Source: an uncultured Tolumonas sp.
GTDB taxonomy: Bacteria > Pseudomonadota > Gammaproteobacteria > Enterobacterales > Aeromonadaceae
Direction: 5' to 3'
NCBI GenBank assembly: GCA_937866945.1
Contig: CALMKU010000022.1
Location: 1 to 32,912, forward strand
DNA: 32,912 bases
Made by a program: the position numbers and the translations under genes. The notes below the pieces were generated by a model. It saw nothing but the letters and a program-made list of their open reading frames with translations. It had not been told where the DNA came from and ran no database searches. Shown here piece by piece: positions 1-8,797 of this stretch (positions within the stretch are counted from its first letter, which is position 1; each line of letters starts with the position of its first letter).

Positions 1-2
1 CG

Positions 3-1157
3 AAAGTCTTTATTGAGATGATCAAGATCCTGCTCAATTTGGCGAATCAGGGGGTAGATGTTCTGCGTCTTGATGCTGTGGCTTTCATGTGGAAAAAATT
101 GGGCACGCAAAGCCAGAACTTAGACGAAGCGCATATCCTGCTGCAGCTGTTTAAGGCGTGTACCAAAATTGCTGCACCGGGTGCGATCTTCAAAGCCGAA
201 GCCATTGTTCAGCCGATTGAAATCGTCAAATACCTCGGCGGTGGCACCGTTGATGAGTGCGAAATTGCCTATAACGCTTCCTACATGGTGTATTTGTGGG
301 ATGCGATGGCAACGCAGAACAAACGTATTCTGGAACATGGTCTGCAGAATATTCCACGCTTGCCGAAAGGTACTACATGGATCAACTACATTCGTTGTCA
401 CGATGATATCGGTTTAGGTTATGCCGATCAGGATATTTTGGCCGCCGGTTACAATCCGTTTGACCATAAACAATTCATGATCTCTTATTACGTAGGTGAA
501 TTTGCCGGTAGTCCGGCAAAAGGCCAACGGTTCATGTATAACCCGAAAACGCAGGATGCTCGCATTACCGGGGCGACAGCCACTTTGCTGGGTCTGGAAA
601 AAGGGTTGGAAGAGGATAATGCTGAGCTGATCGAACAGGCGATCCGGAAAACCTTGCTGATGCACAGCGGAATTATGTCATTCGGCGGTATTCCGCTGAT
701 TTATTATGGCGATGAATTAGCGTGTACGAATGATTATTCATTCCTGGAAGACCCAAGTAAACAGGATGATAACCGTTGGTTGAACCGTCCGATCATCGAC
801 TGGAAGAAAGCCGCAAAACGTAACGATGCCGGTACTATCGAACATCGGGTGTTCAGTGTGCTAAAACACATGATCGCATTGCGCAAATCCATCCCTGAGT
901 TTTACAACGAAAATAACTACCAACTGGTTAAAAATGAAAATCAGCATGTATTTTCATTCCTACGTGAACGTGACTGGCACAAAACCTTGGTGCTGATGAA
1001 TATGTCTGCTCAACAGCAAACGTTGTCGCAAGCTATTCTGGAACAAACTGGTTTTGGTCACTACGTTTATGACCAATATCAGCAGCAAGATGTTGTGCTG
1101 GAAAATGGCGTACTCACTTTGGAACCTTTCCAATTCCTCTGGCTGAAACAGAAGTAA
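3..1157 (+). CDS. Amylosucrase-type GH13 glycoside hydrolase, 5'-truncated by the window edge
   Basis: This is the C-terminal part of a glycoside hydrolase family 13 enzyme of the amylosucrase/sucrose hydrolase type, which acts on sucrose to build alpha-glucan or release its sugars. The frame is open to the first base, so the true start lies upstream. The visible part covers the end of the (beta/alpha)8 barrel and the C-terminal beta domain. DVLRLDAVAF carries the nucleophile Asp (about nt 72-74), FKAEAIV the acid/base Glu, and YIRCHDDIG the third carboxylate. The pattern GVD(I/V)LR(M/L)DAVAF(I/M)WK and the later RND motif match Neisseria amylosucrase as I remember it, better than ordinary alpha-amylases. 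No signal peptide can be judged. A strong terminator follows directly. Whether the enzyme polymerises or only hydrolyses cannot be told from this fragment. Confidence 0.85.
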   Translation, partial: KVFIEMIKILLNLANQGVDVLRLDAVAFMWKKLGTQSQNLDEAHILLQLFKACTKIAAPGAIFKAEAIVQPIEIVKYLGGGTVDECEIAYNASYMVYLWDAMATQNKRILEHGLQNIPRLPKGTTWINYIRCHDDIGLGYADQDILAAGYNPFDHKQFMISYYVGEFAGSPAKGQRFMYNPKTQDARITGATATLLGLEKGLEEDNAELIEQAIRKTLLMHSGIMSFGGIPLIYYGDELACTNDYSFLEDPSKQDDNRWLNRPIIDWKKAAKRNDAGTIEHRVFSVLKHMIALRKSIPEFYNENNYQLVKNENQHVFSFLRERDWHKTLVLMNMSAQQQTLSQAILEQTGFGHYVYDQYQQQDVVLENGVLTLEPFQFLWLKQK

Positions 1158-1178
1158 TTCACCCCAAGTGAAATGTTT

Positions 1179-1203
1179 GACCGCCTATTGGCGGTCTTTT
1201 TTT
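1179..1203 (+). terminator. Rho-independent terminator of the amylosucrase-type gene
   Basis: A perfect 7-bp stem (GACCGCC/GGCGGTC) with a 4-nt loop is followed by seven T residues. It starts 22 bases after the stop codon. Confidence 0.9.
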
Positions 1204-1243
1204 ATCAGATAATCGATATTTGTTTATCTTTGTGTACTGCACT

Positions 1244-1747
1244 TTATAGGAAAAGATCCGGCTTTTGCCAGCCATTGTCCTGCCAGGCTTGTAAAACGCT
1301 AACAATCAATGCATGGTCATCAAATTCTGGCATACCTGAAACGGTTATTGAACCGATACAGCCGGAACCTAAAATGCGAAGTGGAAAGCTCCCACCGTGA
1401 GGAGCATAGTCACGGTCTGGTAACCCCATTTTGCGCTGCAGATCTGTGTCGTCCCGTTTTAAACCAAGCCCGATAGCTAAAGAACTTCTCTGTAAGAGTT
1501 GTACTACATTACGTTTACGACGGGCCCAATCAGCATTGCTTGGTGCACTGCCGGGCATGGCGCAAACAAATAATGTCCGGCCAAAAGCCTCAATTTCAAT
1601 ATGCACAGCGGCTTCATTTAATGCAGCGGCTAATTGCAATGTGCAGCCCAATTCCCACGCTAACGCTTCATTGAATACAGGCCATTGCAGAGATTCTTCC
1701 TGTTGACGTATTTCAATCAACGAATCATTCAATTCCAGCAAATTCAT
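1244..1747 (-). CDS. UPF0303 family protein (GlcG/HbpS-like fold)
   Basis: This 167-residue soluble protein resembles the UPF0303 family, related to the GlcG/HbpS (DUF336) fold. Family members are about 160 residues and have no settled biochemical role. Recognisable stretches are the GRTLFVCAMPGSAPSN segment in the middle, the WARRKRNVV helix, and a Gly-rich C-terminal part (YAPHGGSFPLRI, GCIGSITVSG) typical of the family. There is no signal peptide or membrane segment. The ATG is preceded by GGAG at a 7-base spacing, which supports this start. It is encoded convergently to the upstream amylosucrase-type gene and in the same direction as the DUF2750 gene, from which a MITE-like repeat separates it. 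Family assignment is by pattern memory; function is unknown. Confidence 0.75.
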   Translation of the reverse strand: MNLLELNDSLIEIRQQEESLQWPVFNEALAWELGCTLQLAAALNEAAVHIEIEAFGRTLFVCAMPGSAPSNADWARRKRNVVQLLQRSSLAIGLGLKRDDTDLQRKMGLPDRDYAPHGGSFPLRILGSGCIGSITVSGMPEFDDHALIVSVLQAWQDNGWQKPDLFL

Positions 1748-1788
1748 ATTTCATCTCCGGATAATATTGAGCTCATGCATGGCCTGAT

Positions 1789-1868
1789 TATACCCTCCGT
1801 ACTTGAAGTAGCTGCATCGCTGACGCGTTCACTTGTGCATTGCTGCAACGTCAATTACTTTGGGTATA
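1789..1868. repeat. MITE-like imperfect inverted repeat (TATACCC ... GGGTATA)
   Basis: This 80-bp element begins TATACCC and ends GGGTATA. The 28-bp arms pair at about 21 positions (TATACCC....GTACTTGA against TATACCC....GTAATTGA on the other strand). The sequence resembles the short palindromic repeats starting ATACCC..AGT.ATT that are scattered in intergenic regions of several Gammaproteobacteria. It lies between the DUF2750 gene end and the UPF0303 gene start and carries no coding capacity. Confidence 0.6.
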
Positions 1869-1888
1869 TAAGTATTTTCTTTTCAGGT

Positions 1889-2290
1889 CTATTCCTGAGC
1901 GTATTGTTCTAATTTTTTGTTCAGCGCTTCTGCCAGTTCTGTTGGTTCTTCCACCAGATTTTCTTCACCCTGAAGGGGGAATACAGTCACGGAAATACCG
2001 TCTTGTGTCAGACCATCAGTCCAGCGCTCCAGCCAAATTTTCAGGGTAATAGCTTGCGGCTGATAACGTTCCAGATCACCAACGGCCCATAATTTGGCAT
2101 AGTCAGCATGGGGCCACACTGGCAGGCATGTTTCGTCATTATCAGAATTGAGGAACAGCAGGCCATTGTCATCTTTTAATGCCCATAATTCACCGCTGCG
2201 GGCGACTTTGCTGATGAAATGATCATAGCGATAATCAGCATTCAGTCTCAGTGCAGCATTGCGTTCCAGATCTGTCAGTTCATAGCTCAT
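1889..2290 (-). CDS. DUF2750 domain protein
   Basis: This 133-residue acidic soluble protein matches the DUF2750 pattern. It has an N-terminal helix with RYDHFISKVARSGELWAL, followed by a strand-rich part with PVWPHADYAKLW and a C-terminal LKIWLERW segment. Members are usually 110-140 residues and uncharacterised. I chose the ATG giving MSYELTD, because GAGA lies about 8 bases before it; an in-frame TTG four codons upstream is a less likely start. It lies 69 bases upstream of a same-strand diguanylate cyclase gene's stop, so the two might be co-transcribed, although a short hairpin overlaps the cyclase stop codon. No function can be assigned. Confidence 0.75.
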   Translation of the reverse strand: MSYELTDLERNAALRLNADYRYDHFISKVARSGELWALKDDNGLLFLNSDNDETCLPVWPHADYAKLWAVGDLERYQPQAITLKIWLERWTDGLTQDGISVTVFPLQGEENLVEEPTELAEALNKKLEQYAQE

Positions 2291-2363
2291 ACATTGTCTC
2301 AAAAAATAATAGATAAGTTGTTATGATCCCATCTGTTGGCTTGCTTGTCCAAAACAGAATACG

Positions 2364-2380
2364 GCCACTTATTAAGTGGC
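2364..2380 (-). terminator. Possible weak terminator at the diguanylate cyclase stop codon
   Basis: A perfect 7-bp stem (GCCACTT/AAGTGGC) with a 3-nt loop overlaps the stop codon of the minus-strand cyclase gene. The downstream tract on that strand is only moderately T-rich, so it may be a weak terminator or an mRNA-end hairpin. Confidence 0.3.
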
Positions 2381-3640
2381 AATGACTATCTGGTCTCGTC
2401 CCTGATTTTTTGCCTGATACAGCGCATTATCAGCCAATGAATAAAGCTGTTGGTTGCTTTGCGTTGGTTCCCATTGCACAAAGCCGGCACTGCACGTTAT
2501 ATGGATTTCAATCTGTTGCCACTTAAATGTATGGTGCCGTAAAACGGATAAAATACGTTCTAATACAATGCTGGCTTCCTGTTGGTCTGTGTTTCCCATG
2601 ATCAGGAAAAACTCCTCGCCGCCAATCCGGCCTAAGTAGTCCAGTTTTCGGATCTGTTGCTGGCATAGCAACGCAAATTCTTTTAACACCAGATCGCCAG
2701 CGGCATGTCCCCATGTGTCATTCACGTTTTTGAAATAATCGAGATCGAGCACCGCTACAGATAAAGGGGATGATTGCCGGTTAGCCCGCAGGATCTCTAG
2801 GTCCAGACATTCCATCACTTTGCGGCGATTAAATAATCCCGTCAGCGGGTCGCGTTCTGCGAGAATGCGAAGGTTTTCCTCCTGATTTTTCTGGTCGGTC
2901 GTGTCATAAGTAATATCAACAATACCGGTCACATTGTGGTGTTGATCAAAGCAGGGAATATAAGCACCGTGAACAAATTTGATGGGGCTCTCTTCACTAG
3001 GGCCTTGATCATCAAAGTGCTGAGTTTCGCCATGCAATGCCTTATGCAATAGGTTCATATGCCGTTCTTTAAGCGATGGTGGCAGAATATCGCTAACATA
3101 AGACCCCTCAATGTCGGAACGTGAAATACCAAGATGTTGTTCGTAATATTGATTGGCGATAACGAATTGAAGATTGGTATTCAACAACGACACGAAGCAG
3201 GGCATCGCATCAATCATGGTTTGTAGCTGGGAATAATGCAGTGCGGATATTTGCTCTTGCTTGGCTTTACGAGTGATGTTGTAAATACAGTGAACAAAAC
3301 CACCGGATGGTAAAGGCTGATGTTTAAACTCAAGCGTATCATCGTTGTGTTTTACCCGAGTGTAATGCCGTTGTTGTGCCGTCATGGCAGCATCGAATTC
3401 AATTAGCCAGAGCCTTGATAAACCTTGAGAGTCACTCCACGATGATAAAAGATGGAAGTAATTGATTGGCTGATGGCTGGGGTATTCAAGTGCGAATAGC
3501 TTTTGGCAAAATGGATTGTAGTAACGAAGAATGCCCTGAGCATCAACAAATAACACGCCATGATCCACAACGTTAAGATATTCTTCTGTATTAAATTCAA
3601 GAGGCAGCCGCAGCGGTGATGGAGAGTTAGGCGTCGTCAT
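2372..3640 (-). CDS. Diguanylate cyclase with two PAS domains (PAS-PAS-GGDEF)
   Basis: This 422-residue soluble enzyme should make cyclic di-GMP from two GTP in response to a signal sensed by its PAS domains. PAS-like regions lie at about residues 18-122 and 140-250, and the GGDEF domain at about 262-420. The active-site signature is GGEEF (340-344). The metal-binding Asp is in LDLDYFK (299), and RDPLTGLFNRR opens the domain. An RxxD inhibitory site (RKLD, 331-334) sits five residues before the signature, so product feedback inhibition is expected. There are no membrane segments and no EAL domain. The ATG is preceded by GGGA at a usable distance. The PAS ligand cannot be predicted from sequence. 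Confidence 0.92.
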   Translation of the reverse strand: MTTPNSPSPLRLPLEFNTEEYLNVVDHGVLFVDAQGILRYYNPFCQKLFALEYPSHQPINYFHLLSSWSDSQGLSRLWLIEFDAAMTAQQRHYTRVKHNDDTLEFKHQPLPSGGFVHCIYNITRKAKQEQISALHYSQLQTMIDAMPCFVSLLNTNLQFVIANQYYEQHLGISRSDIEGSYVSDILPPSLKERHMNLLHKALHGETQHFDDQGPSEESPIKFVHGAYIPCFDQHHNVTGIVDITYDTTDQKNQEENLRILAERDPLTGLFNRRKVMECLDLEILRANRQSSPLSVAVLDLDYFKNVNDTWGHAAGDLVLKEFALLCQQQIRKLDYLGRIGGEEFFLIMGNTDQQEASIVLERILSVLRHHTFKWQQIEIHITCSAGFVQWEPTQSNQQLYSLADNALYQAKNQGRDQIVIAT

Positions 3641-3785
3641 TTCGGATCCCTAGGTATCATCCTGAAATTTAGTTCCTCTTTATGTAAAGAATAGAACGCT
3701 TATTTAGATAAGCGTTGGAATCCGCGCTGTTTTTGAGCGAATAGTTTATTTATTCGCCATGCAGAGTACGATAATGAAAAAGAGC

Positions 3786-3814
3786 TTGCTTGTTTCGGTC
3801 GCGCTGACTAATAT
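3786..3814 (+). promoter_or_regulatory. Sigma70 promoter of the first tRNA-fMet gene
   Basis: TTGCTT (3786-3791) and TAATAT (3809-3814) are separated by 17 bp. A C-rich discriminator (CCGCCCC) follows, as expected for a stringently controlled stable-RNA promoter. The second tRNA copy has a matching arrangement. Confidence 0.7.
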
Positions 3815-3826
3815 CCGCCCCACTGA

Positions 3827-3903
<77 letters not shown>

Positions 3904-3911
3904 AATCAGAG

Positions 3912-3940
3912 AAGGCCGCTTTTAAAAGCGGCCTTTTTTA
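3912..3940 (+). terminator. Rho-independent terminator of tRNA-fMet copy 1
   Basis: The perfect palindrome AAGGCCGCTTTT/AAAAGCGGCCTT runs into a T tract, eight bases after the CCA end. Confidence 0.9.
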
Positions 3941-4079
3941 TTTCGGTTAATTTAGATACGTGTATCATCATGTTGTTCAAATGAATATGTGTCTGGTTTT
4001 AGCAAGCTGATTACACTACTGTTTGATGAAGCAGATAGCTGATTGATTCGCTATCATTAAATTGATTGTAATAAAAACC

Positions 4080-4108
4080 TTGCTAATTCAATACTTTCAG
4101 CTTATTAT
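4080..4108 (+). promoter_or_regulatory. Sigma70 promoter of the second tRNA-fMet gene
   Basis: TTGCTA (4080-4085) and TATTAT (4103-4108) are separated by 17 bp, the same geometry as the first copy's promoter but with different flanking sequence. Together with the terminator before it, this implies separate transcription of the two tRNA genes. Confidence 0.65.
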
Positions 4109-4119
4109 TCTTTCACTGA

Positions 4120-4196
<77 letters not shown>

Positions 4197-4202
4197 AATC
4201 AG

Positions 4203-4233
4203 AAAAGGCCGCTTTTAAAAGCGGCCTTTTTTA
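4203..4233 (+). terminator. Rho-independent terminator of tRNA-fMet copy 2
   Basis: The same GGCCGCTTTT/AAAAGCGGCC palindrome as after copy 1 is followed by six T residues. It also lies at the 3' end of the convergent permease gene, and its A-rich left flank could let it act in that direction too. Confidence 0.88.
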
Positions 4234-4257
4234 TTGTTCAAATTCCCTATGATTGCC

Positions 4258-5346
4258 TCAATCGTTGCTCTTATCTTGAGGCTCTGTTGTTTGTAATTCA
4301 GCTTCCTCCAGCCATTCTTGCCAGACGGCTATCAGCACTGCCAGAATCACTGGACCAAGAAAGAGGCCAATTAAGCCGAATGCGGCTAGCCCACCCAGCA
4401 CGCCAAACATCACCAGCAAAAAAGGAATGCGGGTTGCATTACTGATCACCATCGGCCTGACCAGATTATCTACTGAGCTTACGGCTAAACTTCCCCAAAG
4501 AATTAAGATGATACCGTTGAAGTAGTGTCCTTCCGCTAATAAAACGAGAGAAATTGTTACCCAGACAAACGGCGCACCGAATGGGATCAAGGCGATCAGC
4601 GCAGTAACCGCACCGAATAGCATGGGGGCGGGAATGCCTGTCCACCAATAACCCAGCCCGGCAACCAGACCTTGTGCCAACGCGGTGATGATTAACCCCC
4701 AAACAACAGCTTTCGTCATTCCCCCGACGGCGGTCAGATAGTTGTCGATCCGTGCCCCGAGAAAACGAAATAACACCTGATGTATCTGTTTTAGCAGATG
4801 TTCACCATCCCGAAACAGAAAGAACAGAGTGATCAGGGCAAACCCCATTTTGGCTGCGTTACGGCCTACATCTCCCAACACCGAGATCAACTGATTTGAG
4901 CTTTCGCTTACCCACGTTGAGACTTTAGTTTGAAAATCCACAGGATCAGCGGTGATTTGGGTGAGTAGATCATTCAGCCAATGACCCAACCAAGGTAAGG
5001 TGCGGATATATTTCGGTAGTTCCGGCGGTGCTTGTGTCAGTCGGGCACTCAGCTCGATAAATGCGAGACCAATTTCATCGTGGAGTAATGAAAGCATCCA
5101 TAGTGTGGGTAATACAAATGCGGTAGTTAGTAAGAGAGTCATCAGCAATGCACTGAGTGTTTTCCTGCTATGAATATATCGGCATAACAACGAATATACC
5201 GGCCAGGTGGCATAGGCGATAACCATGGCCCAGATAACGGGGATAACAAAGGGCTGCAGCACGATATAGCCGAGAATGAGTAAGCCGCCTAGCAGTAAAC
5301 CAACAATAATGCGGCGAATAGAACGAGCGGTGACCTGATCAAGCAT
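4258..5346 (-). CDS. AI-2E family transporter (YdiK/PerM-type membrane protein)
   Basis: This 362-residue polytopic inner-membrane protein belongs to the AI-2E transporter family (PF01594). Members are linked to autoinducer-2 export, small-solute efflux or Na+/H+ antiport, and the substrate is usually unknown. Two N-terminal hydrophobic hairpins (about residues 11-50 and 60-90) come first, then a soluble region around 95-150, then a hydrophobic C-terminal half. The half contains the family-typical LIALIPFGAPFVW, DNLVRPMVIS and GVLGGLAAFGLIGLFLGPV stretches. Length and motif order resemble E. coli YdiK. It stands alone, divergent from the chemotaxis receptor gene. The ATG at the window's minus-strand 5346 follows the last upstream stop closely. 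Substrate cannot be inferred. Confidence 0.87.
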   Translation of the reverse strand: MLDQVTARSIRRIIVGLLLGGLLILGYIVLQPFVIPVIWAMVIAYATWPVYSLLCRYIHSRKTLSALLMTLLLTTAFVLPTLWMLSLLHDEIGLAFIELSARLTQAPPELPKYIRTLPWLGHWLNDLLTQITADPVDFQTKVSTWVSESSNQLISVLGDVGRNAAKMGFALITLFFLFRDGEHLLKQIHQVLFRFLGARIDNYLTAVGGMTKAVVWGLIITALAQGLVAGLGYWWTGIPAPMLFGAVTALIALIPFGAPFVWVTISLVLLAEGHYFNGIILILWGSLAVSSVDNLVRPMVISNATRIPFLLVMFGVLGGLAAFGLIGLFLGPVILAVLIAVWQEWLEEAELQTTEPQDKSND

Positions 5347-5548
5347 GGTGATTCCCTGCTAAGTCATGAATCGTAGAAATAATTTTTACATCAATATCAT
5401 TATAGTGACTGATGTTTTCACATGATGCTTATTCTCCGAGCTATCGCTTAAATGGAATAAATCGTTGCCATAAAAATTTAATAAATGAAGTTGGTGCTAT
5501 AGTCTAAAATCAGATTTTAGTTACAAATACAGAGGGTCATAGTTTCCT

Positions 5549-7180
5549 ATGTCTATTAATCGTTCATTGCGTAGTCAATTGCTCACATTGCAAGGAGCTA
5601 GCGTCTTCCTCGTCATTCTTATTGCATTATTTTGTTTCCGATATTTGTCACATGCTGTTACCGCTTATAGTGATCTGATGTCTGGAACGCTTAAGTCCTC
5701 TCAAATGGTAGATACCGCAAATCTGGAATTTAAAATTCAGGTACAAGAATGGAAAAATGTTCTGTTACGGGGAAGCAAGCCGGAGAATCTGGATAAGTAC
5801 TGGAAGCAGTTTGAGTCTCACGAATCGAAAGTTAATGCTCAATTGACAGCATTACAGACATTGGCAACAAATCAAAACGATCCGATGTTAGTTTCTCAAA
5901 TAAAAGAGCTGCTTGATGAACATACACAATTAGGCGTTGCCTATCGTAAAGGCAAAGATGTTTTTTTAGCGGCCGGAGCTGATCCAACTGTAGGAGACAA
6001 AGCGGTAACGGGTATTGACCGTGGTGCGAGTGACAAAATGTCTGCGCTGGTTAAGTTGTTACATGGAAAAGCCGACAAAGAATCATTACTTATTCGTGAA
6101 CATGCTAATGACGCTATTTTCCTTGGCATTGCTACTATTATTGCCTCGAGTGTCTTGGTGATTGTATTTGGTATCTGGCTGATCAATCGTCGGATTATTC
6201 TCCCTATCCGCGATGTAATTGGTTATATAACGCAACTCAGTCAGGGCCATTTCGAACGTGGCTTCCAGATCCAACGGCAAGATGAATTAGGTTCATTGGC
6301 TAAAGCGGCTAATATCCTGCGCGATTCTTTATTTAGTACATTCACCCAACTGAAACAAAGTATCGATCAGCTCGATCAATCTAGCTCAAAACTAAAAAAT
6401 ACCTCCAGTATTATGGCTGGCAGTGCCCGTGATCAATTAGGGAGGACTGATTTAGTCGCGACAGCAATGCATGAAATGTCTGCCACTGCCCAGGATGTCG
6501 CGAATAGTGCAGCGACAGCGGCTGTCGCTGCAAATCAAGCTGATCGCGCAGCGCAAGAGGGCGAGCAGGTGATGCAGTCAACTATTACTATGATCACCCG
6601 AATGAGTGGAGAGATAGAGAATACTGCCGGTGTTATTCAGCAGTTAGATGAAGATAGTCGTCGGATCAGTACGGTGTTAGAAGTGATCCGTAATATTGCT
6701 GATCAGACTAATTTACTCGCCTTAAATGCGGCCATCGAAGCAGCGAGAGCTGGTGAACATGGGAGAGGTTTCGCGGTTGTTGCGGATGAAGTTCGCACAT
6801 TGGCAAAACGTACAGCAGATTCTACGGCTGAAATTAATACCATCATCACAACCGTACAAAGTGGAACAAAAGATGCGGTACAGGCTATTGAGAGTAGCCG
6901 GTTATTGAGTGGTGATAGTGTTGAAAAAGTCACGGAAGCCGGTGATATGTTGCAACAAATTACGAAAGCAATCAGTGAAATCCATAACATGACTCAACAG
7001 ATAGCAACAGCCGCTGAAGAGCAAACATCGGTCGTTGAAGATATTTCTCGCAACTTAATTGAGATTAAAGATATTGCTACTGACAATCAGGACAATGCGA
7101 ATGTGACTGAAGGAACGAGCCATCAATTACATACTATTTCGTCTGAATTACATCAGACTATGCATAAATTGATGAACTAG
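5549..7180 (+). CDS. Methyl-accepting chemotaxis protein
   Basis: This 543-residue transmembrane chemoreceptor passes ligand signals to CheA/CheW. TM1 is at about residues 16-33 and an all-helical periplasmic domain at about 35-188. TM2 is at 189-212, HAMP at about 213-266, and the cytoplasmic signalling hairpin runs from about 280 to the end. The highly conserved hairpin tip reads [20 protein letters not shown] followed by [12 protein letters not shown]-like sequence (here [15 protein letters not shown]). The periplasmic start carries the [12 protein letters not shown] motif common in receptors of this group. No C-terminal NWETF-type CheR tether is present. AGAGGG lies about 12 bases before the ATG, slightly far. 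It is a single-gene unit ended by a strong hairpin. The ligand is unknown. Confidence 0.95.
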   Translation: MSINRSLRSQLLTLQGASVFLVILIALFCFRYLSHAVTAYSDLMSGTLKSSQMVDTANLEFKIQVQEWKNVLLRGSKPENLDKYWKQFESHESKVNAQLTALQTLATNQNDPMLVSQIKELLDEHTQLGVAYRKGKDVFLAAGADPTVGDKAVTGIDRGASDKMSALVKLLHGKADKESLLIREHANDAIFLGIATIIASSVLVIVFGIWLINRRIILPIRDVIGYITQLSQGHFERGFQIQRQDELGSLAKAANILRDSLFSTFTQLKQSIDQLDQSSSKLKNTSSIMAGSARDQLGRTDLVATAMHEMSATAQDVANSAATAAVAANQADRAAQEGEQVMQSTITMITRMSGEIENTAGVIQQLDEDSRRISTVLEVIRNIADQTNLLALNAAIEAARAGEHGRGFAVVADEVRTLAKRTADSTAEINTIITTVQSGTKDAVQAIESSRLLSGDSVEKVTEAGDMLQQITKAISEIHNMTQQIATAAEEQTSVVEDISRNLIEIKDIATDNQDNANVTEGTSHQLHTISSELHQTMHKLMN

Positions 7181-7196
7181 TTTTTATCTTATTACA

Positions 7197-7231
7197 ACAG
7201 AGCTAATTAGTCTTAATAGCTCTGTTTTTTT
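7197..7231. terminator. Bidirectional terminator between the chemoreceptor gene and the lipid-transport operon
   Basis: ACAGAGCTA pairs with TAGCTCTGT across an 11-base loop, followed by a run of T on the plus strand. It lies between two converging transcription units, ending 6 bases before the stop codon of the minus-strand lipoprotein gene. The minus-strand side has a poorer T tract. Confidence 0.8.
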
Positions 7232-7237
7232 AAACTG

Positions 7238-7855
7238 CTATGGTCGCTTACTGTTGATCGTCCAATCAACCACTTCACGACTCAAGCTATCGCAAGCCAG
7301 CCCAAAGGCTTGAATGACAGATTTAGCATCACTATTTTTACTTATTTGGCGAATGTCGAATCGATGGCTTGTTACAACCTGCTGACTTTGTGATTTGACC
7401 AAATGCATATCCAGTATGATCCGTATTTCTGGTTTGCCATTGCGATATTCACTTTGGAAAGCTGCCAACTCACTGGTTAGCTCCACATCCACATTAAAAG
7501 TACTGGTGTCGCTGGTGATAGTTTGGAGCCGCCCATCAGTTTGAAATGCATCCAGTAACCGATCCCGTAATAGAACCGGTGCCCGTTCACTCCAGCGAAT
7601 ACCTTTGTAATTGGTGATCAGGTTCCCTTCAGGAATGACAGCAATACGCACACTATCAAGTGTCTGATTGGTATGAGGGGTCATCAGTCGCAGCGACCAG
7701 TTTAGAGTTTCTGCCTGATTATGTGCAGATGTGACGGTCGGTAGACGATAAATCTGTACTTGCTCCGAAGTGGGAAGCAGAGAGCAGGCACTGAGTAAGC
7801 AAGCCAGTAACAGTGAACTGATAATATGAGGCAATAGTTTGAAGTGAATGGTCAT
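7238..7855 (-). CDS. ABC-type transport auxiliary lipoprotein (PqiC/YmbA-like)
   Basis: This 205-residue protein belongs to the ABC-transport auxiliary lipoprotein family (DUF330, PF03886), whose members partner MCE systems at the outer membrane. The N-terminus is a lipoprotein signal with lipobox LSAC, giving the lipidated Cys at residue 24. The next residue is Ser, not Asp, so outer-membrane sorting is expected. Family-like features include the VQIYRLP start, the RIAVIPEGN and YKGIRWSERAPVLLRDRLLDAF region, and a central strand-rich part. It is the last gene of the seven-gene operon and overlaps the MCE gene by 4 bp. I infer it forms the outer-membrane end of a lipid path with the MCE protein; the cargo is unknown. 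Confidence 0.85.
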   Translation of the reverse strand: MTIHFKLLPHIISSLLLACLLSACSLLPTSEQVQIYRLPTVTSAHNQAETLNWSLRLMTPHTNQTLDSVRIAVIPEGNLITNYKGIRWSERAPVLLRDRLLDAFQTDGRLQTITSDTSTFNVDVELTSELAAFQSEYRNGKPEIRIILDMHLVKSQSQQVVTSHRFDIRQISKNSDAKSVIQAFGLACDSLSREVVDWTINSKRP

Positions 7856-8790
7856 GGCTGAAACTCCTGCTTTTTCTCTCTATCGAGTAAAAAACCGGAC
7901 GGATCTTCTTCAAGACGGTGGCTTAACCGGTTCAGAGAACTCAGTGCGGCACGTAATTCCTGTAAGGCGGGACCAAAATTATTGAGGCTTTGTATGCCAT
8001 TTTGGAGCGGCGCCTGATTGTTATTGAGTAGTTGTTCTAATTGATGGGTAACACGTTCTAAATTAGCCATCGATAGTGCGGTGCTGTTGAGTACACTGCG
8101 TCCTTGATTATCAAGCAGCTTGTCGGTGTTCTTTGTGAGGCGGGAGATATCGGTCATGACGGCGCTGGCTTGCTGACTCAGTGTACTGATTTGTCTGATT
8201 GTTTCTGCCAATTCATTGCGATGTGTGGAGAACACATTGGTAACTTGTTCTAAATGATTTAGCGTTAAACTTAGGCTACGCACATTCTCATCTGAGAGCA
8301 TTTTATTCAGATTGTTGGCCATACTGTCGATATTTCCCATCAGATTTTCACCATTCGCCAGTAGACGACTGATAGGGGATTTATCGGCAATGATCACAGC
8401 GTTTTTGCCATCAATTCCTTGTAATATCGGGCTATTGGGTGAACCACCAAATAAGCGGATCAAGGCGCTGCCTGTAATATTGGCTAAAGACAAACGAGCA
8501 TGAGTATCTTGCTTAACTGGGGTTCCGCCAGAAAGGCGAATTCGAGCCCATACTTTACGTGGATCTTGCTGATCGAGTTGCAGACTTTCAACTTCACCCA
8601 CTTTTATGCCACTGAATTCCACGGCACTACCCGCAGTCAAGCCACTCACTTCTTCGTTGAACAGTACGTCGTAATAGACCAGTTCCAGTTTAGAGCTGGA
8701 TTTACCCAGCCAGAGTGAAAATAACAATATTCCCGCGATTGCTACAACGAGAAATAAACCAATAAACACATGATGAGCACGCGTTTCCAT
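7852..8790 (-). CDS. MlaD-type MCE-domain protein
   Basis: This 312-residue protein is an inner-membrane-anchored periplasmic MCE protein, the family that forms hexameric rings and tunnels for lipid transfer. One N-terminal membrane helix (about residues 8-26) is followed by a single MCE domain at about 38-118, containing GLTAGSAVEFSGIKVGEV. A long helical, coiled-coil-like tail runs from about 140 to 300, rich in polar heptads with several NL/QL repeats. The tail is longer than in E. coli MlaD (about 180 residues) and more like single-MCE proteins that could extend across the periplasm. The gene lies 7 bases after the ATPase gene and overlaps the lipoprotein gene by 4 bp. Cargo is probably lipid, by family. 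Confidence 0.9.
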   Translation of the reverse strand: METRAHHVFIGLFLVVAIAGILLFSLWLGKSSSKLELVYYDVLFNEEVSGLTAGSAVEFSGIKVGEVESLQLDQQDPRKVWARIRLSGGTPVKQDTHARLSLANITGSALIRLFGGSPNSPILQGIDGKNAVIIADKSPISRLLANGENLMGNIDSMANNLNKMLSDENVRSLSLTLNHLEQVTNVFSTHRNELAETIRQISTLSQQASAVMTDISRLTKNTDKLLDNQGRSVLNSTALSMANLERVTHQLEQLLNNNQAPLQNGIQSLNNFGPALQELRAALSSLNRLSHRLEEDPSGFLLDREKKQEFQP

Positions 8791-8797
8791 CTCAGAC

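Noticed and set aside
1173-1400. 75-codon plus-strand open frame after the amylosucrase-type gene
   Set aside because: It begins within the terminator and runs antisense over the UPF0303 gene, with no ribosome-binding site.
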